DNA of 64,000 bases from Pseudomonas sp. M30-35 (GTDB lineage Bacteria > Pseudomonadota > Gammaproteobacteria > Pseudomonadales > Pseudomonadaceae). Shown here piece after piece: positions 19,498-27,270 of the stretch. Under the pieces are notes generated by a model that saw nothing but the letters and a program-made list of their open reading frames with translations, did not search any database and had not been told where the DNA came from. The stretch is taken from the NCBI RefSeq assembly GCF_002163625.1, contig NZ_CP020892.1, positions 248,001-312,000 on the forward strand, written 5' to 3'. Both the position numbers and the translations under genes were made by a program. Every line of letters begins with the position of its first letter. Position 1 is the first letter of the stretch.

Positions 19498-20454
19498 GTG
19501 ACTAGATGGTTTGTAGGTGCGCTCATTGCGACAGTATTGCTAATCGGTGGTTACTTGCTAGCTTCTGGGGTTGTTGAGCTGCCTTGGCACGAAAAGTCGA
19601 ATGAAGCGATCTGGGGGACAACCCCTACAGAAGTCGCGTCACACGAGAGTAAAGCGAGCGTGCAAGAGGCCCTTCCGCAGGCGCCTCCCCCCCCCCAGCC
19701 AGCCTCTACACCAGAAGACAGCAAGCACGAAGCGCGTGGCGTGGTTCGAGCTGCAGAAACAGCCACACTCGGCTCACGGATTACCGCGAGCATTTCGTCC
19801 ATACCTTTCCGTGTCGGGTCGAAATTCGAACGGGGCGCGGTACTGGTGCAGCTTGACTGCCGGTATCTGGAGGCGGAGCTCAAAGCGGCAAATGCGGCCT
19901 CAGTTGCCTACCGTAAATCGTACGAAACCAATCTTGAGTTAGATCAGTACGAAGCGATAGGCAAGAACGAGGTGGCGGTTTCGCAAGCGAACCTCAACAA
20001 AGCCGAGGCGGAAGCCGCGTCAGTCTCGGCGCAACTGGAGGGCTGCGAGATCCGCGCTCCATTCGACGGCACAGTTGTAGAAGAGATCGCTCATCGAGGT
20101 GAAATCGCTGCCAGTGGGCAACCTTTGATCAAGCTACAAAGCGGTGGCGAACTGGAAGCTGAATTGATCGTGCCCAGTACGTGGCTCACTTGGATCAAAC
20201 CGGGAGTGGAGTTTGGTTTTGTTATCGATGAGACAGGTGAGCAAGTGTTAGGCGTGGTCAGGCGCTTGGGCGCCTCAGTCAATCCTGTTAGTAAGACGAT
20301 CAGGGTGATAGGAAATCTTTTCCCTCGCGACGAGCTTGTCTTGCCGGGCATGAGTGGTACGGCCTTATTTGAGGAGCTAGAACAAGACAAGGCCGCTGGA
20401 GCACCGAACGGCGGTAAAAATGGCCGAGGCGGATCCGATTATCAAGCGCCCTGA
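19498..20454 (+). CDS. HlyD/RND-type periplasmic adaptor
   Basis: A 318-residue membrane-fusion protein. An N-terminal membrane anchor (about residues 5-23) is followed by a proline-rich linker, a biotinyl-lipoyl-like half (VRAAETATLGSRITASISSI), a short coiled coil (about 120-170), the second half (GCEIRAPFDGTVVEEIAHRG) and a beta-barrel. It would bridge the inner-membrane component and the TolC-like protein. The start is GTG 19498 after GGACGG. Its last 35 bases overlap the next gene in another frame. Confidence 0.85.
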   Translation: MTRWFVGALIATVLLIGGYLLASGVVELPWHEKSNEAIWGTTPTEVASHESKASVQEALPQAPPPPQPASTPEDSKHEARGVVRAAETATLGSRITASISSIPFRVGSKFERGAVLVQLDCRYLEAELKAANAASVAYRKSYETNLELDQYEAIGKNEVAVSQANLNKAEAEAASVSAQLEGCEIRAPFDGTVVEEIAHRGEIAASGQPLIKLQSGGELEAELIVPSTWLTWIKPGVEFGFVIDETGEQVLGVVRRLGASVNPVSKTIRVIGNLFPRDELVLPGMSGTALFEELEQDKAAGAPNGGKNGRGGSDYQAP

Positions 20455-21805
20455 CGGGACGGCTAGCAGCGGGGCGGGTGAGGGAGGCCTTGCTGCCCTG
20501 TTGCAGTACGAGGCCGAGCTCCGCAGGCACGCGGAAGTCCCAGCATTGCACTATTTCCTGGCCAACGAGTCAGGCCGGGTTGTCGGCTACGATCAGTTGT
20601 TCATCATGCGTCGATCCCGCTTTGGGAGCGGCTTTGAGATTGTGACTGTTTCCAGCCTGGCTACAGTTGATCGCAATGCGCCGTTAATTCATGCGATTGA
20701 GCAGGAGATGAACGCCCGCCTCGTTGATGAAGCTGCGACGCAGGTAATGGTAATGGATGTCTCTTCCTATACGAACCCCGAGCAAGGGGTGGAGATGGAG
20801 ATCAGAGATTACCCGTTTCATCACTGGCTTTGGCAGCCCTTGATGTTTGAAGAAGGACCCTGCTTCGGAGGGCTGTTACTGGCCCGTACTAACGAATTTA
20901 GTGAGTCAGAAAAGGCTCGCTTGGCAAGAATTGCGGAAACGGCAAGCCATGCTTGGCGGGCACTTACCCACGGCCATCCTGTTAGACAAATTCGCAAACC
21001 GACAAAGCGCCAGACACGTATTTTGCTGGGGCTCTTGGTTGTCGTCTTGCTATTTCCGGTGCGGATGTCTGCCCTCGCACCAGTGGAAGTTGTGGCAGCT
21101 CGCCCCTTTGCTCTGACGGCTCCGGTAGATGGGGTCATATCGCGCATCCATGTCGTACCCAATGCATTGGTTGAGAAGGGGCAATTGCTCGTCAGTTTTG
21201 ACGATTTAAAGCTGAGCAACGAATTGCAATTAGCCGAAGATCAGGTTGCGATCGCTAAGGCCCGCGCTGAACGTGCAAACATTGAAACATTTACCGACCA
21301 CTCCCGCGCACGGGAGATGTCGATCACCCGTGCAGAATTGGAGTTGGCACGAGCGGATCTAAGCTACGCAAAAGCTATGTACGAGCGCAGAAACATACTA
21401 GCACCGCGCGCTGGTATGGCGATCTACAGTGACCGGCGGGACTGGGAGGGTCGCGCGGTGTCGATTGGAGAGCCAATAATGCAACTGTCGGATCCGCAAG
21501 ATGTGTTGTTCAGAATCAACCTGCCCGCTCGCGAGCAAATGGCGCTGGCTCCCGGTAACAAGGTCAAAGTGTTTCTCGACATCCAGCCGCTGTGGTCGCT
21601 TACAGGGCGCCTCGAGACCGCCAGCTACCAAGCGCGGATGACCCCCGACGAGGTAATGGCGTTTGCGCTGACCGCCCGCCCTGTCGGTGATGTGCCAAGG
21701 ATCGGATCACGCGGTACAGCCCGCGTTTACGGACGTTGGGTACCGCTGGCGTATTCCCTGTTTCGTCGGCCTATTGCTTCGTTCCGTCAGTTCATCGGTT
21801 TCTGA
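20420..21805 (+). CDS. GAF-like domain fused to an HlyD periplasmic adaptor
   Basis: A 461-residue protein. The N-terminal 190 residues have the look of a cytosolic GAF-like sensory domain (ALHYFLANESGRVVGYDQLF, then a long connecting helix ending SHAWRALT). One membrane helix (about 196-214) follows, then an HlyD-type adaptor: lipoyl halves VVAARPFALTAPVDGVISRI and NILAPRAGMAIYSD, a coiled coil between them and a C-terminal barrel. A cytosolic sensor on a membrane-fusion protein is unusual and may couple export to a signal. It overlaps the previous gene by 35 bases and ends 2 bases before the M50 gene, so the genes are translated as a unit. Confidence 0.8.
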   Translation: MAEADPIIKRPDGTASSGAGEGGLAALLQYEAELRRHAEVPALHYFLANESGRVVGYDQLFIMRRSRFGSGFEIVTVSSLATVDRNAPLIHAIEQEMNARLVDEAATQVMVMDVSSYTNPEQGVEMEIRDYPFHHWLWQPLMFEEGPCFGGLLLARTNEFSESEKARLARIAETASHAWRALTHGHPVRQIRKPTKRQTRILLGLLVVVLLFPVRMSALAPVEVVAARPFALTAPVDGVISRIHVVPNALVEKGQLLVSFDDLKLSNELQLAEDQVAIAKARAERANIETFTDHSRAREMSITRAELELARADLSYAKAMYERRNILAPRAGMAIYSDRRDWEGRAVSIGEPIMQLSDPQDVLFRINLPAREQMALAPGNKVKVFLDIQPLWSLTGRLETASYQARMTPDEVMAFALTARPVGDVPRIGSRGTARVYGRWVPLAYSLFRRPIASFRQFIGF

Positions 21806-21807
21806 TC

Positions 21808-23931
21808 ATGGAGAAAGCTCCGGAAAACTTTCCGCACATGCTGCGGCAAGAACTCAGGATTCAACCGGGCGCGCCGGACGTCAACGGTGCACCTGGCTGG
21901 ATGTTGTTCGATCCGGTGCGTCATATGTTCTTTCGGCTAGGTCGCGTCGAGTTTTTGATTTTCACTCATTGGGCGAATAACCGGCTTGAGGCTCTAAAAT
22001 TGGCCCTAGAGCGCGAAGGAATATCCGGCGACGATTCAGACCAGGCACTGTCGGATGTGGTTGAGTTCAGCCTTGCAAACAATCTTGTGACGAGGCCGGC
22101 CGAAGGGGCGGTCGTTGCGTTCAGCCGCCAGAGGCGCGCCATGCGCAAGAGCTGGTGGCGTTGGTCAGTAGATAACTATCTCTTCATCCGTATTCCATTA
22201 GTCAAGCCAGGCGCGTTTCTGCATCGGACTCTGCCACGAGTTGAGTTCCTATTCTCACAGGCCAGTTTGGTGACCTTCGTCCTGGCGGGACTTCTTGGTC
22301 TGTATCTCGTTTCACGTCAGTGGGACACATTTATCAACTCGTTTCTCTATTTCTTCAGCCCAACGGGGTTGATGGCCTATGCGCTTGGAATAGTTGTGGT
22401 GAAAGTTATTCACGAGTTGGGACATGCTTACATGGCAACTCGATTCGGCTGCCGGGTGCCTGCAATGGGCGTTGCTTTTCTAGTGATGATGCCAATGCTC
22501 TATACCGATACGACGGCTGCCTGGCGTTTAAGATCGCGCAGGAAACGACTGCTGATTGACTGCGCCGGTATGATGGCTGAGCTGGGGGTTGCCGTAATTT
22601 CGACACTTTTATGGGTGGCTCTACCAGACGGACAATTGCGAAGCGTTGCTTTTATTCTCGCTACGACTGGTTGGCTTATGAGTCTTGCCGTGAATATCAA
22701 TCCGTTTATGCGGTTCGATGGCTACTACGTTTTAAGCGACTTCACCGGAATCCCTAATTTGCAAGGGCGTGCATTTGCGCTTGGTCGCTGGCGCTTGCGC
22801 GAACTGCTATTCGGTCTTGGTGATGAACCGCCCGAAGATCTGCCACTGCGAACGCAGCGATGGATGATTGTCTATGCCTATGCGACCTGGATTTACCGCC
22901 TGATCCTATTTGTGGGCATTGCGCTGCTGGTCTATCACTTTTTCTTCAAGCTACTTGGCCTGATTCTCTTTGTGGTGGAAATTATTATGTTCGTGGCGCG
23001 CCCCATCTTTCAGGAGCTCAAGGTCTGGTATGGGATGCGTCAAAGAATCAAGAGCACGTCGCGGTCAAGGGGTGTAATGATCGCAGGCGCATTGTTGTTT
23101 CTCCTGCTTGTGCTTCCGTTGGACAGGACAATTAGCGCACCCGCTGTCCTCTCCGCCGTTCAAAGCCAGCCGCTCGTTGCAGGACACCCGGCAAGGCTAG
23201 AGCGGTTACTCGTCAAAAACGGACAGTTCGTTAAAGCCGGGACGCCCGTTGCCGTACTGGAGGACATGGCTATTGATCGCGAAGTAGCGCGTGCGAAGGT
23301 CCGAATAACCCAACTTGGGGCTCAGACGGGACGTGCGACTGTGGATGAAGAAGATCGAGCAAACCTGCTGGTATTAAATTCGGATCTGGCCGGCGAGCGA
23401 CTGACCCTGGCCGGACTTCAAGCACAACATGAAAAATTGACGTTAATTGCCCCTATGGACGGGATTGTTGTGGATATCTCGAATGATATGACCCCAGGTC
23501 GATGGCTGGCCGGCAATGAGCCTGTGGCCCAGATCGTGTCGCCGGCGGCATACGACATTCGAGGTTATGTAAAGGAAGCGGAGCTGTGGCGGCTTGAGAA
23601 GGGCGCTTCTGCCCGCTTTGTCCCTAATGATCCTGCCCAGCGATCTTGGAGCGCGGAGCTACATGAAACAGCGGGTGCCGCATCGGAACACCTTTCTGTA
23701 GAGATTCTTGGTTCTTTGTATGGGGGCCCGATTGCCGTCACCAAAGATCCAGAGGGTGGTTTGAAGCCTCGGGAAGCTATTTATCCCATACGTTTGTTCA
23801 TAGACGCGAATCAGCAGCAACGGCCACAGCTCCAACAGATTGTACCTGGTATGGTCATTATTGATGCTAAACCAGCCAGTCCGCTGCTTACTTTCATCCG
23901 CACTATTGGCAGAGAGTGGCATTCATTTTAG
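21808..23931 (+). CDS. M50 site-2-protease-like membrane protein fused to an HlyD domain
   Basis: A 707-residue polytopic protein. Residues 1-115 form a PqqD/winged-helix-like cytosolic domain. The membrane region carries the zinc motif HELGH (H202, E203, H206) and NPFMRFDGYY (298-307, with D304 as likely third ligand), so the protease site looks intact. A last membrane helix (about 430-447) leads to a periplasmic HlyD-like domain with a coiled coil. The start at 21808 is preferred to the frame opening at 21736 because it follows the previous stop by 2 bases. With no ABC transporter in the locus, this is the only candidate inner-membrane translocation or processing component. Whether it cleaves the giant protein is unknown. 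Confidence 0.82.
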   Translation: MEKAPENFPHMLRQELRIQPGAPDVNGAPGWMLFDPVRHMFFRLGRVEFLIFTHWANNRLEALKLALEREGISGDDSDQALSDVVEFSLANNLVTRPAEGAVVAFSRQRRAMRKSWWRWSVDNYLFIRIPLVKPGAFLHRTLPRVEFLFSQASLVTFVLAGLLGLYLVSRQWDTFINSFLYFFSPTGLMAYALGIVVVKVIHELGHAYMATRFGCRVPAMGVAFLVMMPMLYTDTTAAWRLRSRRKRLLIDCAGMMAELGVAVISTLLWVALPDGQLRSVAFILATTGWLMSLAVNINPFMRFDGYYVLSDFTGIPNLQGRAFALGRWRLRELLFGLGDEPPEDLPLRTQRWMIVYAYATWIYRLILFVGIALLVYHFFFKLLGLILFVVEIIMFVARPIFQELKVWYGMRQRIKSTSRSRGVMIAGALLFLLLVLPLDRTISAPAVLSAVQSQPLVAGHPARLERLLVKNGQFVKAGTPVAVLEDMAIDREVARAKVRITQLGAQTGRATVDEEDRANLLVLNSDLAGERLTLAGLQAQHEKLTLIAPMDGIVVDISNDMTPGRWLAGNEPVAQIVSPAAYDIRGYVKEAELWRLEKGASARFVPNDPAQRSWSAELHETAGAASEHLSVEILGSLYGGPIAVTKDPEGGLKPREAIYPIRLFIDANQQQRPQLQQIVPGMVIIDAKPASPLLTFIRTIGREWHSF

Positions 23932-24221
23932 CCACGTTTACAGTCTGTTGATCTGGACTCTCAGTAAAAGGGGGACAGACCACGATTAATCCTACACACA
24001 CTCTTTGAGTGGCCGCTGAGTCTCTCGATCCTTTCGCTATGAAGCTGCACTTTTACGTTTCTGACTAGAAAGAACACACCCATATATCTATCGTTATCCT
24101 CCCCCCCAATTTAAATGCAGCCCTTTCAGTTCGGGCCTTTCAGGCAGGTCGCGCAAAGAATTGCGCAGTTTTACTCTGCTAGAGTGCGGCTGAATAAATT
24201 ATCAAGACCAAAGGAATGGTG
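23932..24221. other. Gap with dispersed repeat between export locus and PAAR toxin
   Basis: GGGGGACAGACCACG at 23970-23984 is followed by ATTAATCCTACACACACTCT and TTGAGTGGC, the same extended repeat as at 7848-7892. The remaining sequence is AT-rich near 24060-24110 and may hold the promoter of the toxin gene. No coding sequence is seen. Confidence 0.6.
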
Positions 24222-25676
24222 ATGATACCTACAGCACGACTCGGCGATATGCATGATTGCCCAATCACAGGCCACGGCAAAACAGCTATTGTTTCAGCCT
24301 CACCCGATGATCAAACCAACTTTCTCGGAGCCGCCCGAGTGGGTGATAAATGCGGCTGTGGTGCAGTGATCACAACGGGCTTTCCTTCTATTCTCGTCAA
24401 CAATCGACCACTGGCCTATGCAGGGAGTCGTTCGAGTCACGGCGGCACCATTGTTTCAGGAAGCCCTGATACCTTCGGTGGCTTCCAGTCCGGCGGTGGC
24501 GCAAGCAGTGATATTGTTGACTTCGCTCAGCTCGGCGCTATCCAAAGCGACGGCTCGGTCGATGATGCGCGAATGACGACGCTTTTAAAGAATCCAAACC
24601 TAATGCAGCAAGCCTTGGTTAAAGAGCCATCGTCAGTCGAAGCGAGTAACGCTCTGGTTGAACCTGTAGCTAAGGTGCAAACCCAAGAGCCCGGTTTTTA
24701 TATCGTTCCGCAAAGCATCACAGCAGAAGGACTTGAGACTCAACTCTTCACCTCGCCAAGCTCGGCTGTACTCGATAAGTTCAAGACGCTTAACCCAAAT
24801 CTAGGCCACGCCAAAGCTGGCGAGATGATTGTGCTCAGCGACCCGAACAACCAGCAATGCACGCGTGAAGAAGCCTTGCTGATGGAGGCCGCCGCGAAGG
24901 TCAACGCCAGTTTGGAATCGCTGACGCCAGAGGAAGCGGACTTCATGGCGCGCCACCGTGACGAAATCGAGTCATTTCTTGCTCAAGGCTCAACATCGAT
25001 TGGCATCGGTGTAGCAATATTTGCCAAGCATTTGGAGGGCGTGAGTAATTCACTTCGCAGCATCGATAGCTTGCACCAGCGATCCTTCCAACAATATGGG
25101 CACTTACGCGCCCCTGAGTTCTTCGCAGAGCGCCAGCGCTTGTTCAGCCAACTTGAAATGCAATTGACCTCATTAACCAAAAAAGGGATAGGCTTTCCAG
25201 ATCATCCCGACCTCAAAAGCGCTTTAGGCATTTCGAGCCGAAGCCTGGTGCATCACTGGACGAAAGCCGGCGCACCAGGCCAAATCCCGGGTTATGCAAC
25301 TCATACAAGCGGAGTCGCCCGAGCTGCAAAATACATAAAAATGGGCGGTTGGATCGGTACAACAGTTGGCGCTGGAGCTTCGTATATGAAGGTTCAGGAT
25401 GTTTGTACAGCGGGTAATACGGAGGAGTGTGAACGAGTCAAATTTACTGAGACTGGGGCGTTTGCTGGCACAGTTTTGGGCGGCGTAGGTGCAGCGGCAT
25501 TCTTGACGGGGGCTACCACAGGGACTATTTGTGTAGCTCTTGGAGTTCCGACAGGAGGTGTAGGGACGCTAGCGTGCGGCCTTGTGGTGGTCGGGGCTGC
25601 ATCCTTAATGGCAGGAAGCATTGGTGGCCGAGTTGGTGAAGATACGGCGGAAATTGTTTATGAGGCCACTAACTGA
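24222..25676 (+). CDS. PAAR-domain toxin, probable type VI secretion effector with membrane-active C-terminus
   Basis: A 484-residue protein. Residues 1-95 are a PAAR spike-tip domain (MIPTARLGDMHDCPITGHG, GDKCGCGAVITTGFPSILVN, AYAGSRSSHGGTIVSGSP), which caps VgrG in type VI secretion. A middle region with EPGFYIVPQSITAEGLETQL resembles a LysM-like element, then comes a helical region. The C-terminus (about 375-480) is rich in glycine and hydrophobic stretches (GTVLGGVGAAAFLTGATTGT, GTLACGLVVVGAASLMAGSI), as in pore-forming or membrane-inserting toxins. The start at 24222 is chosen because AAGGA sits 6 bases upstream; the ATG at 24216 abuts that site. It is followed directly by a membrane immunity candidate. 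No type VI structural genes are in the window. Confidence 0.8.
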   Translation: MIPTARLGDMHDCPITGHGKTAIVSASPDDQTNFLGAARVGDKCGCGAVITTGFPSILVNNRPLAYAGSRSSHGGTIVSGSPDTFGGFQSGGGASSDIVDFAQLGAIQSDGSVDDARMTTLLKNPNLMQQALVKEPSSVEASNALVEPVAKVQTQEPGFYIVPQSITAEGLETQLFTSPSSAVLDKFKTLNPNLGHAKAGEMIVLSDPNNQQCTREEALLMEAAAKVNASLESLTPEEADFMARHRDEIESFLAQGSTSIGIGVAIFAKHLEGVSNSLRSIDSLHQRSFQQYGHLRAPEFFAERQRLFSQLEMQLTSLTKKGIGFPDHPDLKSALGISSRSLVHHWTKAGAPGQIPGYATHTSGVARAAKYIKMGGWIGTTVGAGASYMKVQDVCTAGNTEECERVKFTETGAFAGTVLGGVGAAAFLTGATTGTICVALGVPTGGVGTLACGLVVVGAASLMAGSIGGRVGEDTAEIVYEATN

Positions 25677-26063
25677 ATGAGTGTAACCCTCACTGAAAAA
25701 ATATTTATGGTTGCAGGAATAGTCGATTTAGGAGGATTGTTCCTTTGGATTAGCGTGTGCCTATATTTGGCGTACACCAAAATGGATTTAATGTTTGAAC
25801 ACCTAAAAAACTGCCCAGCTATTATGGCTCGTGCCCCTCTCAGGCATGGAGGTCCATTAGGTAAGATACTGCTAATCGGCGGAATCTCGGGAATCGTTAC
25901 ATTTCCTAACTTTTACCTAAAAAATGGTGGTATGAATGCTGACGATTTAAATAATTTTCCAGTTTCACTCAAGCGCAAACTAGCAATATTGCAGTGGTCT
26001 GTGATTGTACTTCTATTACTCATGCTCGTTCTTGGAGCAATACTCCAGCTAGACCTTGTGTAG
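25677..26063 (+). CDS. Putative immunity protein to the PAAR toxin
   Basis: 128 residues, with membrane helices at about 10-30 and 103-124 and the shared core AYTKMDLMFEHLKNC, RAPLRHGGPLGKILLIGGIS, LKRKLAI. The ATG follows the toxin stop with no gap, so expression is coupled. It is closer to the 7934 paralogue than to the 26200 one (shared RHGGP and TFPxFYLK). A small membrane protein next to a membrane-acting toxin is the usual immunity arrangement; this role is inferred. Confidence 0.72.
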   Translation: MSVTLTEKIFMVAGIVDLGGLFLWISVCLYLAYTKMDLMFEHLKNCPAIMARAPLRHGGPLGKILLIGGISGIVTFPNFYLKNGGMNADDLNNFPVSLKRKLAILQWSVIVLLLLMLVLGAILQLDLV

Positions 26064-26203
26064 CACGCAGCATTCCAACTGGAGGCATTGCTACTTTGGC
26101 TTGTGGTGTTGTTGTGGTCGGAGTTGGTTCACTTGCTGAAGTTGCCGTTTTAGGTGCTGCGGGCGAGGAGTTTGGCGAAATCATTTATGAGTGTGCTAAA
26201 TGA
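26057..26203 (+). pseudogene. Displaced C-terminal tail of a second PAAR toxin
   Basis: The reading frame (CVARSIPTGGIATLACGVVV, ending GEEFGEIIYECAK) matches the last 48 residues of the intact toxin (CVALGVPTGGVGTLACGLVV, ending EIVYEATN), with many substitutions. It has no start of its own and overlaps the end of the preceding immunity gene. Its TGA overlaps the next immunity start as ATGA. It is a toxin 3' end that moved together with its own immunity gene. Confidence 0.82.
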
Positions 26204-26586
26204 GCACTGCTGAACTAGTTATTGGCTATCTAAGCTGCCTGATAATCTTTTCCATGCTTATTTGGTTGGGAGTCATGCTCCACATGGCTTACACCAAGTT
26301 AGACATGATGCTGGAATATCTAAAAAATTGCCCAGCGGTCATGACTAGAGCTCCCTTTAAAAAGGGAGGGCCAGCAGGTCGACTGTTTGTGCTGAGTGGA
26401 ATTATTGGCGTTGTAACGCGGCCAAAAATTTACTTACGCGACGGAGGGGCTATAGCAACTGACCTTGATAAGTTCCCTGTTGGTCTGAAGCGCAAGCTGG
26501 CATTTTTTCAAGCCACAGGTTGGGTGCTGCTTGGGGCAATGGTTTTAATTTGGCTTATTGCAAAACTAACCGACAAGTTTAGTTGA
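26200..26586 (+). CDS. Second putative immunity protein, diverged paralogue
   Basis: 128 residues with the same architecture as the 25677 and 7934 proteins: N-terminal helix (about 6-28), AYTKLDMMLEYLKNC, RAPFKKGGPAGRLFVLSGII, LKRKLAFFQ and a C-terminal helix (about 106-122). It differs most in the middle loop (TRPKIYLRDGGAIATDL), as expected if it neutralises a different toxin tail. It is coupled to the displaced tail by an ATGA overlap. Function is inferred from position and similarity. Confidence 0.7.
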   Translation: MSTAELVIGYLSCLIIFSMLIWLGVMLHMAYTKLDMMLEYLKNCPAVMTRAPFKKGGPAGRLFVLSGIIGVVTRPKIYLRDGGAIATDLDKFPVGLKRKLAFFQATGWVLLGAMVLIWLIAKLTDKFS

Positions 26587-26594
26587 GCAGGCGG

Positions 26595-26654
26595 GTAGTG
26601 GTTGTCGGGGCCGCTTCCTCAGGATCTGGGGCTATCGGTGGCATTGGTAGTGAA
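26595..26654 (+). pseudogene. Third displaced toxin-tail fragment
   Basis: The frame reads VVVVGAASSGSGAIGGIGSE, matching LVVVGAASLMAGSIGGRVGE of the intact toxin. It is cut off within a few bases of the dispersed repeat GGGACAGACCACG (26661-26673). It shows a third toxin/immunity unit once stood here. Confidence 0.65.
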
Positions 26655-26660
26655 CAAACA

Positions 26661-26673
26661 GGGACAGACCACG
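26661..26673 (+). repeat. Dispersed repeat copy, truncated
   Basis: GGGACAGACCACG followed by ATTGTC. It joins the toxin-tail fragment to the tRNA-flanking sequence that is also present at 8415-8548. Confidence 0.6.
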
Positions 26674-26788
26674 ATTGTCATAATGCTGACCGGTGGTCAT
26701 CTGGCAGGAAAGGACACGGTTAAGGCCGTTGGATTCAGGTTGACCAATGTTGACGGCGGTGTGGTGCAAATTAAGCGCCGGAAAAACA

Positions 26789-26818
26789 AAAGGGCCTAGG
26801 TTTTCACCTAAGCCCTTT
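26789..26818. terminator. Bidirectional terminator beyond tRNA-Arg
   Basis: AAAGGGCCTAGG and CCTAAGCCCTTT form a stem with flanking A and T runs, 9 bases beyond the 3' end of the minus-strand tRNA gene. It would end tRNA transcription and also block read-through from the island. It is identical to the copy at 8509-8538. Confidence 0.8.
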
Positions 26819-26826
26819 GTTGTATG

Positions 26827-26903
26827 TGGCGCACCAGGCGGGATTCGAACCCACGACCCCTGCCTTCGGAGGGCAGTACTCTATCCAGCTGAGCTACTGG
26901 TGC
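26827..26903 (-). tRNA. tRNA-Arg(CCG)
   Basis: The minus strand gives a full cloverleaf: acceptor GCACCAG/CTGGTGC, D-arm GCTCAGCTGGATAGAG, anticodon stem CTGCC/GGCAG with loop CTCCGAA (anticodon CCG), T-arm with GGTTCGAATCC, discriminator G and encoded CCA. The 3' end faces the island and its 3' half is repeated at 8549-8590, so this gene is the likely integration target and remains intact. Confidence 0.95.
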
Positions 26904-27270
26904 GTTGCGGCCGCAATGATACGCATCTAGCTCGCGGGCGTCCATGGGCATGGTTTGTTCGTGATTCTGAACAAAATATATGCAGTTAACAGTCGCTTGT
27001 CGTTTAAGTGATAAATAATTGCCTAAATCGTTAATTTTTTCGAACAGACTATTGCCCTTTACCCCTTACGACCCTAGGATTCGTTTGAGATTTCAAACAC
27101 ACGCCCTGAATCTGATCGGAACTCGCCAGCCCCATGCTGCTCGAAACCCTTACAGGCCAGGTTGATGCTTGATCCGCGCGGCCATTCGACCGACATTTTT
27201 TCACATTGGGCACACGCCTAGGCTCCCATAACAACCTTCCGGTTTTAGCGCCGGTACTCAGGAGACTGCC
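26904..27270. other. Intergenic region between tRNA-Arg and gabD
   Basis: It should contain the tRNA promoter (reading left) and the gabD promoter (reading right). The stretch around 26990-27050 is AT-rich. AGGAG lies shortly before the gabD ATG. No further gene or clear operator is seen. Confidence 0.4.

Noticed and set aside
25994..26203. Independent 69-residue gene
   Set aside because: Only its last 48 codons make sense, as a toxin tail; the first part overlaps the end of the immunity gene in a nonsense frame.
27196..27225. Sigma-54 promoter before gabD
   Set aside because: The sequence TTGGGCAC with a nearby GC pair only partly fits the -24/-12 consensus, so it was not called.
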